Assembly (NCBI RefSeq): GCF_002407065.1 | Contig: NZ_CP023564.1 | Span: forward strand, 1,054,001-1,118,000 | DNA: 64,000 bases | DNA from: Brachybacterium ginsengisoli | GTDB lineage: Bacteria; Actinomycetota; Actinomycetes; Actinomycetales; Dermabacteraceae | Direction: 5' to 3' | Notes under the pieces: generated by a model | The model's input: the letters and a program-made list of their open reading frames with translations, nothing else | The model's database searches: none | Told to the model about the DNA's origin: nothing | Made by a program: the position numbers and the translations under genes | In this document: positions 19,126 through 28,402 of the stretch, piece after piece | Layout of the letters: each line of letters starts with the position of its first letter | How positions within the stretch are numbered: the first letter of the stretch is position 1

Positions 19126-19970
19126 GCATCCTGCCGGAGCGGGTGGAGATCAAGACCCCCGAGCAGATCCTGGTGATGCGTCGCAGCGGCAGGCTGCTGC
19201 ACCAGGTCCACGAGATGATCCAGGCGGAGATCCGCCCCGGGATCACCACGGACCAGCTCGACACCCTCGCGCACGACATGATCCGCGACGCCGGCGCGAC
19301 GCCGAACTTCCTGGGCTACCAGGGCTACCCGGCGACGCTGTGCATCAGCGTGAACGACGTCGTGGTCCACGGGATCCCGGACGACCGCCCGCTCGAGGAG
19401 GGGGACGTCGTCTCCGTCGACGGCGGGCTGATCGTCGACGGCTGGCACTCCGATGCCGCCCGCACCCATGTGGTGGGGCGCCCCCGTTCGATGGCCGACG
19501 AGTCCCTGGTGCGCATCACCCGTGAGGCGCTGTGGACCGGCATCGCGGCCCTCGCCACCGCGGAGCGCGTGGGCGAGATCGGCGCCGCGATCGAGGACTT
19601 CGTCGCCGACGAGGCGGGGGAGTCCCTCTCGCACCTCGAGGGCTTCGGAGGGCACGGGATCGGCACCGCGATGCACCAGGCGCCCGACGTCATGAACTAC
19701 CGCACCCGTGCTCGTGGGCCGAAGGTGCGGCCGGGGCTGTGCCTGGCCATCGAACCGATGCTCATCCAGGGCCCGGGCAACTGGGTGCTCGAGGACGACG
19801 ACTGGACGGTGCGCGCCACCGCCGGCGGTCGTGCGGCCCATTGGGAGCACTCGGTCGCCGTGACCCCTGAGGGCCTGCTGGTTCTCACCGAGGGCGACGG
19901 CGGCGCCGCCGAGCTCGCGCTGCGGGGGATCACCGCCGCGCCGGACCCCCTCGCCGACGACAGCATCTGA
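19122..19970 (+). CDS. map: Type I methionine aminopeptidase
   Basis: Removes N-terminal Met from nascent proteins (282 aa). Metal ligands are recognisable: DGGLIVDGWHSDAART (two Asp), GHGIGTAMHQAP (His) and the Glu residues in CLAIEPM and near HWEHSVAV. Starts ATG 19122 in a 4-nt overlap with adk. The 373-nt stretch after it (19971-20343) has no gene; it carries the infA promoter. Confidence 0.95.
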   Translation: MSILPERVEIKTPEQILVMRRSGRLLHQVHEMIQAEIRPGITTDQLDTLAHDMIRDAGATPNFLGYQGYPATLCISVNDVVVHGIPDDRPLEEGDVVSVDGGLIVDGWHSDAARTHVVGRPRSMADESLVRITREALWTGIAALATAERVGEIGAAIEDFVADEAGESLSHLEGFGGHGIGTAMHQAPDVMNYRTRARGPKVRPGLCLAIEPMLIQGPGNWVLEDDDWTVRATAGGRAAHWEHSVAVTPEGLLVLTEGDGGAAELALRGITAAPDPLADDSI

Positions 19971-20086
19971 GACGGCGACGTCCGAGTCGGCGAGGTCCGG
20001 GCGCGTCCGGGCCCGTCGGGGCAGGCCGGCACCGGTCGCCCGCGCTCCAGAGCGTGTGACGTGACCGGCGTCATCGCCCTCACCCC

Positions 20087-20115
20087 TCGCCACTCCGGGG
20101 AGGCGCGTGTAGGCT
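20087..20115 (+). promoter_or_regulatory. Candidate promoter of infA operon
   Basis: TCGCCA (20087-20092), 17-nt spacer, TAGGCT (20110-20115): four of six -35 matches and a TANNNT -10. The leader to infA would be about 220 nt. Nothing else was recognised in 19971-20343. Confidence 0.45.
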
Positions 20116-20343
20116 GGTCCATCGGGTGTGCTCCGTGCGCGTCGTCCTCATCGCAGGTCGTGCAGTCCCGTCGTGCCGACAGGTCGACCGGCTCCGCCGT
20201 GTCGATCAGCGAGGCCGACGATTCGCCGTGGCGTCACCCGTGTCGACCATCGCACCGTCGCCCGACGGTCGGTGAGCACGGCCTGAGCAATCAGGAACGC
20301 GGAACTCGACCCCGGCATGCCGGGAGCGAGAGATTGGGGAGGC

Positions 20344-20565
20344 ATGGCGAAGAAGGACGGCGTGATCGAAGTCGAAGGTCGAGTCACGGAGGCGCTCGCG
20401 AACGCGCGGTTCCGGGTCGAGCTCGACAACGGGCACAAGGTGCTCGCGCACATCTCCGGGAAGATGCGCCAGCACTACATCCGCATCCTTCCCGAGGACC
20501 GCGTGGTCGTCGAGCTGAGCCCCTACGACCTCGACCGCGGCCGCATCGTGTACCGCTACAAGTGA
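20344..20565 (+). CDS. infA: Translation initiation factor IF-1
   Basis: IF-1 (73 aa), an OB-fold protein occupying the 30S A site during initiation. The whole protein is canonical: [18 protein letters not shown] at the start and [12 protein letters not shown] at the end. GGGGAGGC precedes the ATG at 20344. Followed by rpmJ after 22 nt. Confidence 0.98.
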   Translation: MAKKDGVIEVEGRVTEALANARFRVELDNGHKVLAHISGKMRQHYIRILPEDRVVVELSPYDLDRGRIVYRYK

Positions 20566-20587
20566 TCGTCCCGGGAGAAGGAAAGCA

Positions 20588-20701
20588 ATGAAGGTCAAGC
20601 CGAGCGTCAAGCCGATCTGTGACAACTGCAAGGTGATCCGTCGCCACTCGCGAGTCATGGTCATCTGCTCGAACCCCCGTCACAAGCAGCGCCAGGGCTG
20701 A
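20588..20701 (+). CDS. rpmJ: 50S ribosomal protein L36
   Basis: A 37-aa protein ([19 protein letters not shown]...). Cys11, Cys14, Cys27 and His32 form the zinc site, so this is the zinc-type L36. GGGAGAAGGAAAGC upstream. The downstream gap 20702-20899 holds only a small hairpin GACCGC-N5-GCGGTC (20723-20739) before rpsM. Confidence 0.97.
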   Translation: MKVKPSVKPICDNCKVIRRHSRVMVICSNPRHKQRQG

Positions 20702-20899
20702 GTCCCCGGCATCTGCTGTGACGACCGCATCAAGCGGTCAGCCCCCAGTGGGCACCGCCCGCATCGCGGGCACACAACAGAAGAGACGACCCCACCGGCG
20801 CGAGCCGGTCACCCGCAGTGCGGAGGCTGCGGCGTCCCGGGAACAGACCCGAGGACGAGGGATCGGATCAGGCCTCCGAGACAGTAGGAGAATCTGCAC

Positions 20900-21274
20900 A
20901 TGGCACGTCTGGTGGGAGTGGACCTTCCGCGCGAGAAGCGCCTCGAAGTCGCCCTGACGTACATCTTCGGCATGGGTCGTACCCGCGCCCTGGAGACCCT
21001 CGCCGCAACCGGCGTCTCCGGCGATCTGCGCGTGCGCGAGGTCAGCGACGAGGACCTCGTCAAGCTGCGCGATCACATCGAAGAGAACTACATGATCGAG
21101 GGTGACCTGCGACGCGAGGTCGCCGCGGACATCCGCCGCAAGGTCGAGATCGGCAGCTACCAGGGACTGCGTCACCGTCGTGGCCTGCCCGTCCACGGTC
21201 AGCGCACGAAGACCAACGCGCGCACCCGCAAGGGTCCGAAGCGCACGGTCGCCGGCAAGAAGAAGGCTCGCTGA
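20900..21274 (+). CDS. rpsM: 30S ribosomal protein S13
   Basis: S13 (124 aa), 30S head, contacts P-site tRNA. Starts [20 protein letters not shown] and ends with the family [21 protein letters not shown], whose basic tail reaches the tRNA. Preceded by GTAGGAGAATCTGCAC. 112 nt separate it from rpsK. Confidence 0.97.
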   Translation: MARLVGVDLPREKRLEVALTYIFGMGRTRALETLAATGVSGDLRVREVSDEDLVKLRDHIEENYMIEGDLRREVAADIRRKVEIGSYQGLRHRRGLPVHGQRTKTNARTRKGPKRTVAGKKKAR

Positions 21275-21386
21275 TCAGCGTTCCCCGCTGAGAGGCCGCC
21301 CGGCTTCCCCCGCAGGGGAGCCCGCAGTCACTTCGCGCCGCTGAGGGATCCGGCGCACCCCACATCCACCAGAGGAGTTCTGCCGA

Positions 21387-21791
21387 ATGGCAACCAAGAC
21401 CCGTCAGGCCGCCGCGCGCAAGCCGCGCCGCAAGGACAAGAAGAACATCGTCAACGGCCAGGCCCACATCAAGAGCACGTTCAACAACACCATCGTGTCC
21501 ATCACGGACCCGACCGGTGCTGTCATCTCCTGGGCCTCCGCCGGCCAGGTCGGCTTCAAGGGCTCGCGCAAGTCGACCCCCTACGCCGCGCAGATGGCCG
21601 CCGAGGCCGCTGCCCGCCAGGCGCAGGAGCACGGCATGAAGAAGGTCGATGTCTTCGTGAAGGGCCCGGGCTCCGGCCGCGAGACCGCGATCCGCTCGCT
21701 CACCGCGACCGGCCTCGAGGTCGGCTCGATCCAGGATGTCACCCCGCAGCCGCACAACGGCACCCGCCCGGCCAAGCGCCGCCGCGTCTGA
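21387..21791 (+). CDS. rpsK: 30S ribosomal protein S11
   Basis: S11 (134 aa), platform of the 30S subunit. Central [20 protein letters not shown] and C-terminal [15 protein letters not shown] are conserved. In many bacteria rpsD follows; here a 155-nt gap with a hairpin leads directly to rpoA. Confidence 0.97.
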   Translation: MATKTRQAAARKPRRKDKKNIVNGQAHIKSTFNNTIVSITDPTGAVISWASAGQVGFKGSRKSTPYAAQMAAEAAARQAQEHGMKKVDVFVKGPGSGRETAIRSLTATGLEVGSIQDVTPQPHNGTRPAKRRRV

Positions 21792-21798
21792 CCTCGCC

Positions 21799-21832
21799 GA
21801 CCGGGTCGGAGCCTCACCGCTCCGCCCCGGTC
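21799..21832 (+). terminator. Hairpin between rpsK and rpoA
   Basis: GACCGGG-T-CGGAGC pairs with GCTCCG-C-CCCGGTC around a CTCACC loop (14-nt arms with one mismatch). It may be a partial terminator or a processing site that separates rpoA-rplQ from rpsM-rpsK. Confidence 0.45.
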
Positions 21833-21946
21833 GTCGCGTGCCGCACGCGGGCATCCCGCGCCCGGCACCCTGGACACCACTCACCTTCTAGGCCCACCGC
21901 CCCCTTCTGAGCGTCATATGGCGGACGCTCGCGGAAAGGATCCACA

Positions 21947-22942
21947 GTGCTCATTGCACAGCGCCCCACGCTGACCGAAGAGGTCGTGTCGGAGAATCGC
22001 TCCCGGTTCGTCATCGAGCCGCTCGAGCCCGGCTTCGGCTACACCCTCGGCAACTCCCTGCGTCGCACGCTGCTGTCCTCCATCCCCGGTGCCGCGGTCA
22101 CGTCGATCCGCATCGACGGCGTGCTGCACGAGTTCAGCACCGTCCCCGGCGTCAAGGAGGACATCACCGAGGTCATCCTCAACATCAAGAACCTCGTCGT
22201 CTCCTCGGAGAACGACGAGCCCGTCGTGATGTACCTGCGTCGTGAGGAAGCCGGTCGCGTCACCGCCGCCGACATCACCCCGCCGGCCGGTGTGGAGATC
22301 CACAACCCCGACCTGCACATCGCGACCCTCAACGAGAAGGGCCGCCTGGAGATCGAGCTGATCGTCGAGCGCGGTCGCGGCTACGTCTCCGCCTCGCAGA
22401 ACAAGGGTGTCGACGGAGAGATCGGCCGGGTCCCGGTCGATTCGATCTACTCGCCGGTCCTCAAGGTGACCTACAAGGTCGAGGCGACCCGTGTCGAGCA
22501 GCGCACCGACTTCGACAAGCTCATCGTCGACGTCGAGACCAAGCCGGCCATCTCCGCGCGTGACGCGGTGGCCTCGGCCGGCAAGACCCTGGTCGAGCTG
22601 TTCGGTCTGGCGCACGAGCTGAACCAGGAGGCGGAGGGCATCGAGATCGGCCCGTCGCCCACGGATCAGGCTCTCGCCGCCGATCTGGCGCTGCCGATCA
22701 ACGACCTCAACCTCACGGTGCGGTCGTACAACTGCCTGATGCGCGAGGGTGTCCACACCGTCGGCGAGCTGACCGCCCGTTCCGAGGCCGATCTGCTCGA
22801 CATCCGCAACTTCGGCCAGAAGTCCATCGACGAGGTCAAGGCGAAGCTCGCCGACCTCGGTCTGTCGCTGAAGGATTCCCCCGCCGGGTTCGACCCGTCG
22901 GCCCTGGATTCCTACTCCGACGACTTCGGCGACCAGTACTGA
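21947..22942 (+). CDS. rpoA: RNA polymerase alpha subunit
   Basis: Alpha subunit (331 aa) that nucleates RNA polymerase assembly. N-terminal dimer domain ([20 protein letters not shown] near residue 23) and C-terminal domain with the DNA/activator-contacting helix-hairpin-helix ([19 protein letters not shown] near residue 282). GTG start at 21947 preceded by GGAAAGGATCCACA. rplQ follows after 27 nt. Confidence 0.98.
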   Translation: MLIAQRPTLTEEVVSENRSRFVIEPLEPGFGYTLGNSLRRTLLSSIPGAAVTSIRIDGVLHEFSTVPGVKEDITEVILNIKNLVVSSENDEPVVMYLRREEAGRVTAADITPPAGVEIHNPDLHIATLNEKGRLEIELIVERGRGYVSASQNKGVDGEIGRVPVDSIYSPVLKVTYKVEATRVEQRTDFDKLIVDVETKPAISARDAVASAGKTLVELFGLAHELNQEAEGIEIGPSPTDQALAADLALPINDLNLTVRSYNCLMREGVHTVGELTARSEADLLDIRNFGQKSIDEVKAKLADLGLSLKDSPAGFDPSALDSYSDDFGDQY

Positions 22943-22969
22943 CCTTCATTTTCTTCAAGGAGAACGACC

Positions 22970-23629
22970 ATGCCTACCCCCACCAAGGGTGCGCGCCTCG
23001 GCGGATCCCCCGCACATGAGCGGATGATCCTCGCCAGCCTCGCCACCGAGCTGTTCCGTCACAAGGCGATCACCACCACGGAGACCAAGGCCAAGCGCCT
23101 TCGTCCCCACGCGGAGCGCCTCATCACCCAGGCGAAGAAGGGCGATCTCGCCTCTCGTCGCCGTGTCATGCAGACCGTGCGTGACAAGGGTGTCGTCTAC
23201 ACGCTGTTCGAGGAGATCGCACCGACCTTCGCGGAGCGTCCCGGCGGCTACACCCGCATCACCAAGGTGGCCCCCCGCAAGGGCGACAACGCCCCCATGG
23301 CGGTCATCGAGCTCGTCACCGAGGAGTACTCCCCGAAGCAGGCCGTGGTGAAGGAGGCCGAGGGCGCCGCGAAGAACGCGTCCACGGCCGAGGACACCGC
23401 CGCCGTCGAGGAGAGCACCGCGCCGTACGGCGAGGACTCCTACAAGGGCGAGACCCCGCCCGAGGGCTTCGACATCAAGGGCAACGAGGACTCGATGAAG
23501 TTCCACACCCCCGAGTCGCCCTGGTACGACCGCACCGTCGCCGAGGTCTGGTTCCGCACCGCGGAGGCCGCCGAGGCCGCGGGCTTCGTCAACGCGAAGC
23601 CGGCCGCGGACGAGGACGCCGACGCCTGA
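22970..23629 (+). CDS. rplQ: 50S ribosomal protein L17 with long C-terminal extension
   Basis: L17 lies near the tunnel exit. The core is residues 1-120 ([20 protein letters not shown] start; [17 protein letters not shown] near 90). The protein is 219 aa, about 100 more than E. coli L17: an acidic/Ala-rich linker (about 125-165), then the GFDIKGN...SPWY...GFVNA module at 166-209 and a short acidic end. That module is 36/44 identical to the C-terminus of L4 here. AAGGAGAACGACC precedes the ATG. Last gene before the terminator; truA, the common neighbour, is 35 kb away. Confidence 0.96.
   Translation: MPTPTKGARLGGSPAHERMILASLATELFRHKAITTTETKAKRLRPHAERLITQAKKGDLASRRRVMQTVRDKGVVYTLFEEIAPTFAERPGGYTRITKVAPRKGDNAPMAVIELVTEEYSPKQAVVKEAEGAAKNASTAEDTAAVEESTAPYGEDSYKGETPPEGFDIKGNEDSMKFHTPESPWYDRTVAEVWFRTAEAAEAAGFVNAKPAADEDADA
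23465..23596 (+). other. IKGN/SPWY C-terminal module of L17
   Basis: Residues 166-209. Eight conservative or surface-type differences from the L4 copy in 44 positions. The strong DNA similarity suggests recent duplication or gene conversion between rplD and rplQ, 18 kb apart. Confidence 0.75.
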
Positions 23630-23649
23630 GTCGCGTCTGACACCGCACC

Positions 23650-23698
23650 ACACCGAGGGCGGGCCACCGGGAGAGATCCCGGGGCCCGCCCTCGGTGT
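23650..23698 (+). terminator. Terminator after rplQ
   Basis: 16-nt arms ACACCGAGGGCGGGCC (23650-23665) and its exact complement (23683-23698), with an inner CCGGG/CCCGG pairing. Ends the alpha operon. Confidence 0.85.
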
Positions 23699-23855
23699 GT
23701 TCGCGCTCGGTCTCTGCACAGGGGCCTCGCCGGTGGGGCGGCGCAGCCCGCGGTGGGCGGCCCCAGTCCGCGTCGGCAGCGCACTCCCTGACGGGACGTC
23801 GCGACCGACGCTCGATCGTGACCGGGATTCTGCGACCCGTCGGGAGCAGACGCAC

Positions 23856-23861
23856 TACGGT
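23856..23861 (+). promoter_or_regulatory. Candidate -10 of first amidase gene
   Basis: TACGGT in the gene-free stretch 23699-23985. A GTGACCG heptamer lies 38 nt upstream (23818). The second amidase gene has the same pair (GTGACCG 26172, TAGCGT 26209) at 37 nt, so the two may share an activator site. Weak evidence. Confidence 0.25.
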
Positions 23862-23985
23862 GGCCCCGGAGCCCGCCGAGGGCGATCCGGGCATCGCCGC
23901 CCGATCGCACGACGTGCGTGCCTCGGCTCGTGCTGGACCCACTCGATCGGACTCCGCCTCAGCACTCGGAGAACCGGAGCAGTCC

Positions 23986-26079
23986 ATGTCCGCACGACAC
24001 CCCGTCCCCCGCCCGGCAGCGTCTGATGCGACGCCGCCCTCGGAGGCGCCGCCGTCCCGCGCACCGTCCCGCCGGGCCGTGCTGGCCGTCTCCGCGGCAA
24101 CCGCCCTGGTCCCGGCTGCCGGCTCGGTGCTGAGCGCCGCTCCCGCTCTCGCCGACCCGACCGTCTCCGGCGGGGAGACCCGCGTGGTCGACATCGCGCT
24201 CGCGGACGTCCCGCTGGTCGAGGCCGATCGAGCCGTCGCCCGCGAGCTGACCGAGCAGCCGGCGACCATGGTCGGCGTGACCTGGCCGGCGGACTCCGAC
24301 GCTCCGGAGGTGCAGGTCCAGGGCCTGAGTCTCGAGGGGGAATGGTCGCCGTGGATCCCGCTGGAGACGGCGGAGGATCCGGAGACGGGGGAGGCCGCGG
24401 CCGGGACCGAGGCGGGATGGACGGGAGAGATCTCCGCCCTGCGGATCCGCGCGGAGCTCGACGGCGAGGACGTGACGGAATCCCTCGTCGCCCACGTGAT
24501 CACCACCTCCGCCGCCCCGGCGGACGAGGAGACGCCGCAGCTGACCGGGCCCGACGCGACGATCACCCAGGAGGAGCAGTCCAGCTCCATGTCGACCATG
24601 TCGACCATGTCGACGACGGCCGCGAAGAACCCGGCCACTCCGCGGCTCGGCTCCGGGGCGCCCTCGTTCGTCTCCCGGGCGACCTGGGGTGCGGACGAGT
24701 CCTCGGTGCGCGCCACCAGCAGCGCCGACCGCCTCAAGGCCGTGGTCATCCACCACACGGCCGGGACGAACAGCTACACCGCGAGCCAGTCCGCCCAGCT
24801 GGTGCGCGGAATCCAGGCCTACCACGTGGGCACCCTGGGATGGTCCGACATCGGATACAACATCCTGGTCGACAAGTACGGCCAGGTCTTCGAGGGCCGC
24901 GGCGGCGGCCTGCACCGCAACATCGTCGGCGCGCACGCCTACGGCTTCAACACCGGCAGCTTCGGCATCTCGGTGCTCGGGGACTACTCCTCGACCACCC
25001 TGCCCAGCGCCGGGCGTCGGGCGATCGCCCAGATCGCCGGCTGGAAGCTGCTGAGCACCTTCCAGCCCGCCGTCACCGCGAAGGCCTCCTGGACCCCCGG
25101 CACCGGAACCCGGTTCCCAGCAGGGCAGACCGTCTCGCTGCCCCGCATCATGGGGCACCGCGACGTGAACTACACCGAGTGCCCGGGCCTGAACCTCTAC
25201 CGGCAGTTCGGCACGATCCGCACGGAGGCGCAGAGCGCCTCGGACTCCGGCTGGACCAAGCACCTGAGGGCCTTCGAGAGCGCCGGAGGATCCGCGGTCC
25301 TCGGCACCGTCGTCAAGAGCGCCCACAGCACGGGCCCCTACAACGCGACGGTGCTGACCGAAGGGCTCGTGATCGACCAGGGCGGCGGCGCGAGCGCCTA
25401 CGTCTGTCCCACGGCGACGTCCTGGCAGTCCTCCTGGGGGAGGCCCGCCGGGAAGCCGTACCAGGACGGCGACCGGGTGGTGCAGGCGTTCTCGTACGGG
25501 ATGTCGGCGCTGAACGGCAGATACCGGCGCTTCGCCCCCACGAAGTTCGAGGACGTCCCGCCGGGGCGCGCCTACTACTTCGACATCAACGACCTCGTCG
25601 ACGCGGGCGTGGTGCACGGCTATGGGGGCACCACCTACCGTCCCGAGGAGCTGACCCGGCGCGACCACATGGTGGTGTTCATCTACCGGGCGCTGGGATC
25701 GCCGGCCTTCACCCCGCCGAGCACCTCGCCGTTCTCGGACGTCCCCACGAGCCACTCGTTCTACAAGGAGGTGTGCTGGGCCGCGGCGAAGAGGATCTCG
25801 ATCGGCTTCACCGATGGCACCTTCCGCCCGGCGGAGACGATCCGGCGCGGCGCGGTCGCCTCGCTCCTGTACCACGCGGCCGGATCGCCCCCGGCCTCCC
25901 CGGCGGATGCCGCGCAGTTCTCCGACGTCGCGGCGACCAGCGGCTACGCCACCGCGATCGGCTGGCTCGCGAAGACCGGGATCTCGCGCGGATACTCCGA
26001 CGGCACGTTCCGGCCGCTGAACCGGGTGCCGCGGGATCAGATGGCGGCGTTCCTGTGGCGCTGGACGCGGGTGATCTGA
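23986..26079 (+). CDS. Secreted N-acetylmuramoyl-L-alanine amidase with SLH domains (copy 1)
   Basis: Peptidoglycan hydrolase of 697 aa, predicted to cleave the MurNAc-L-Ala bond. Order: Tat-like signal (SRRAVLAVSAATALV, cleavage after AxA near 57); actinobacterial PGRP N-terminal region (about 60-200); linker with three 9-bp repeats encoding MST (24589-24615); Amidase_2/PGRP domain about 226-420 with zinc ligands His256 or 257 (VIHHTAGTN), His391 and Cys399 (GHRDVNYTECPG); an LGFP-like stretch; and three SLH motifs from 521 to the end (FxDV...DGTFRP...RDxMA). SLH domains bind pyruvylated wall polysaccharide. ATG 23986 chosen because it starts the signal peptide. Paralogue of the next gene. 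Confidence 0.88.
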   Translation: MSARHPVPRPAASDATPPSEAPPSRAPSRRAVLAVSAATALVPAAGSVLSAAPALADPTVSGGETRVVDIALADVPLVEADRAVARELTEQPATMVGVTWPADSDAPEVQVQGLSLEGEWSPWIPLETAEDPETGEAAAGTEAGWTGEISALRIRAELDGEDVTESLVAHVITTSAAPADEETPQLTGPDATITQEEQSSSMSTMSTMSTTAAKNPATPRLGSGAPSFVSRATWGADESSVRATSSADRLKAVVIHHTAGTNSYTASQSAQLVRGIQAYHVGTLGWSDIGYNILVDKYGQVFEGRGGGLHRNIVGAHAYGFNTGSFGISVLGDYSSTTLPSAGRRAIAQIAGWKLLSTFQPAVTAKASWTPGTGTRFPAGQTVSLPRIMGHRDVNYTECPGLNLYRQFGTIRTEAQSASDSGWTKHLRAFESAGGSAVLGTVVKSAHSTGPYNATVLTEGLVIDQGGGASAYVCPTATSWQSSWGRPAGKPYQDGDRVVQAFSYGMSALNGRYRRFAPTKFEDVPPGRAYYFDINDLVDAGVVHGYGGTTYRPEELTRRDHMVVFIYRALGSPAFTPPSTSPFSDVPTSHSFYKEVCWAAAKRISIGFTDGTFRPAETIRRGAVASLLYHAAGSPPASPADAAQFSDVAATSGYATAIGWLAKTGISRGYSDGTFRPLNRVPRDQMAAFLWRWTRVI

Positions 26080-26208
26080 CCGGCTCCCGGACCGCGGCGC
26101 GCAGGCGGGGAACATGGAGGAGGGGACCTGCGCCGCAGGGTCCGCGCGCCCCGGCGCTTCTTCGCCGAATCGTGACCGCGTCGCAGGGGCCGGCGGGGAA
26201 CGGTGCAC

Positions 26209-26214
26209 TAGCGT
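26209..26214 (+). promoter_or_regulatory. Candidate -10 of second amidase gene
   Basis: TAGCGT, 90 nt before the ATG at 26305, in the 225-nt gap 26080-26304. No terminator was seen after copy 1, so read-through is also possible. Confidence 0.25.
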
Positions 26215-26304
26215 TGCGAGGGAGAGCTGACCTCCTCGGACGCCATGCCGGTGCACGGTGATCCCGGGAGCCCCTTCCCGCCTCGTCGACCCGGAGCTGT
26301 CCTC

Positions 26305-28401
26305 ATGCCCCAGCTGTCCTCGTCCCGCCGTCCGGCCGCCGACCTCCCTCCGCCGGTCGTCCTCGCCCGTCGCACCCTATTCGCCGTCACGGCCGCCGCG
26401 GTCCCCGCACTGTCCGTCGGGCTCACCGTCGCCCCGGCCCTCGCCGACCCCACGGTCACCGACGGCGAGACGCGCATCCTCGACGTCCCGCTCGCCGAGG
26501 TCCAGCTCGTCGAGGCCGATGACGTGCAGGTCCGGGATCTCCCGGAGCAGCCGGCCACGATGGTGGGCGTCACCTGGCCCACCGATCTCGACGCCCCCGA
26601 GGTGCTGGTGCGGGGGATCGACGCCGATGGCGAGTGGACCCCCTGGCTGCCCCTGGAGACTGCCGAGGATCCCGAGACCGGCGAGGCCGTGGCCGGCACC
26701 GAGGCGGGGTGGATCGGTGTCGTCTCCGCGCTGCAGATCCTGGCGGAGCTCGACGGCGCCGACATCACCGAACAGCTGGTCGCCCACGTCGTGACCACCT
26801 CACCGACCACCGCGGACGAGGACGTCCTGCCGCTGTCCGCCTCCGCGGAGTACAGCAGCGGGACCCTCGCCGACCAGGCCCAGCCCGCGGCGCAGCAGCG
26901 GACCATGAGCACGGCCGCCGCCGCCAACCCGGCGACCCCTGCACTGGTGGGCGCCCCGTCCTTCACCTCCCGGGCCGCCTGGGGAGCGGACGAGTCGATG
27001 GTCCGCGGGACCAGCGCCGCCGACGAGCTCAAGTCCGTGGTCGTCCACCACACCGCCGGGACCAACGACTACACCTCCGCGCAGTCCGCACAGATCGTGC
27101 GGGGCATCCTGCGGTACCACACGGTGACCCTGGGCTGGGCGGACATCGGCTACAACCTGCTGATCTCGAAGCACGGCCAGGTGTTCGAGGGGCGCAGCGG
27201 CGGACTGCAGCGGAACATCGTGGGCGCGCACGCCTATGGCTTCAACACCGGGGCCTTCGGCATCTCGGTGATGGGCGACTACTCGAGCTCGCCGCCGCCG
27301 CGGGCCGCGATGGTCGCCCTCGCCCAGCTCGTGGGCTGGAAGCTGCTGAGCACCTTCCGCACCAGCGTCACCGGCACCTCGTCCTGGAGCACCGTCGAGA
27401 ACACCAAGCACTCCACGGGCACCAGGGTCTCGCTGCCGCGGATGTTCGGGCACCGCGACGTCAACTACACCGCGTGCCCCGGAGACGGCCTCTATGCCCG
27501 CTTCGGTGCGCTGCGCGGGGAGGCGCAGGGCTTCCTCGACGGCGGCTGGAAGGAGCACCTCTGGGCCTTCGAGGGCGCCGGCGGTGCCGCGGCGCTCGGC
27601 ACCGTGGTCCGGAGCGCCCATCGCACCGGGAAGTACACCGCCACGCAGCTCACCGCCGGTCTCGTGCTCCAGGAGGGCGGCCCCGCGTACGGCTACGCCA
27701 CCCCGTTCGGGGCCCGATGGGGCTCGGCCTGGGGCCGCCCCACCCGCAGCGTCTCCCAGGACGGCGACCGCCGCATCCAGCCGTTCGAGAACGGCACCGC
27801 CGCGCTCGAGAAGGGCGCGGTCCGCTTCGTCCGCCCCAGCTTCAGCGACGTCGCCCCGGAGCGGGTGTTCTTCCTGGAGATCCAGGATCTCTTCGCCGCC
27901 GGCATCACGGAGGGGTGGGGGAGCGGCAGCAGCCGCACCTTCCGGCCCGACAGCGAGAACCTGCGCGACGCGATGATCGTGTTCCTCCATCGGGCCATGG
28001 GGGCACCGGCGTACACGCCGCCGAGGACCTCGCCCTTCCGCGACGTGGATCCGAGCTTCGTCTTCTACAAGGAGATCTGCTGGGCGTACTCCGAAGGGAT
28101 CACCGAAGGGTGGGGGAGCGGCAGCAGCCGCGTCTTCCGGCCGCTCGAACCCGTCAAGCGCGATGCCGTCGCCGCCTTCCTCTACCGGGCCGCCGGCGAA
28201 CCACCGGCGAGCCCCTCCGCGGCGGACCAGTTCGTCGACGTCCCGCGCAGCCACGTCTTCGCCGCGGAGATCGGCTGGATGGCGACCTCCGGCATCAGCC
28301 GCGGCTGGAGCGACGGGACCTTCCGCCCCGACGCCCTGATCACGCGGGACCAGATGGCGGCCTTCATGATCCGCTGGATGGCGCTCACCGGGAGGTCCTG
28401 A
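26305..28401 (+). CDS. Secreted N-acetylmuramoyl-L-alanine amidase with SLH domains (copy 2)
   Basis: 698-aa paralogue with the same architecture as copy 1: signal peptide with an ARRTLF twin-Arg motif and AxA site (ALADPT); PGRP N-terminal region; Amidase_2 domain with His248 or 249 (VVHHTAGTN), His383 and Cys391 (GHRDVNYTACPG); LGFP-like region; three SLH motifs from about 513. SLH motifs 1 and 2 share an inserted GWGSGSSR loop, coded by an exact 24-bp repeat. ATG 26305 chosen over an in-frame ATG 60 nt upstream because it is nearer GGAG and matches copy 1. The pyruvyl transferase starts 1 nt after its stop, so they are co-transcribed. Confidence 0.88.
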   Translation: MPQLSSSRRPAADLPPPVVLARRTLFAVTAAAVPALSVGLTVAPALADPTVTDGETRILDVPLAEVQLVEADDVQVRDLPEQPATMVGVTWPTDLDAPEVLVRGIDADGEWTPWLPLETAEDPETGEAVAGTEAGWIGVVSALQILAELDGADITEQLVAHVVTTSPTTADEDVLPLSASAEYSSGTLADQAQPAAQQRTMSTAAAANPATPALVGAPSFTSRAAWGADESMVRGTSAADELKSVVVHHTAGTNDYTSAQSAQIVRGILRYHTVTLGWADIGYNLLISKHGQVFEGRSGGLQRNIVGAHAYGFNTGAFGISVMGDYSSSPPPRAAMVALAQLVGWKLLSTFRTSVTGTSSWSTVENTKHSTGTRVSLPRMFGHRDVNYTACPGDGLYARFGALRGEAQGFLDGGWKEHLWAFEGAGGAAALGTVVRSAHRTGKYTATQLTAGLVLQEGGPAYGYATPFGARWGSAWGRPTRSVSQDGDRRIQPFENGTAALEKGAVRFVRPSFSDVAPERVFFLEIQDLFAAGITEGWGSGSSRTFRPDSENLRDAMIVFLHRAMGAPAYTPPRTSPFRDVDPSFVFYKEICWAYSEGITEGWGSGSSRVFRPLEPVKRDAVAAFLYRAAGEPPASPSAADQFVDVPRSHVFAAEIGWMATSGISRGWSDGTFRPDALITRDQMAAFMIRWMALTGRS
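27913..28131 (+). repeat. Exact 24-bp intragenic repeat in SLH coding region
   Basis: Copies at 27913-27936 and 28108-28131, 195 bp (65 codons) apart, encode the same loop in SLH motifs 1 and 2 of amidase copy 2. The spacing equals one SLH unit, consistent with unit duplication or conversion. Confidence 0.8.
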
Positions 28402-28402
28402 G

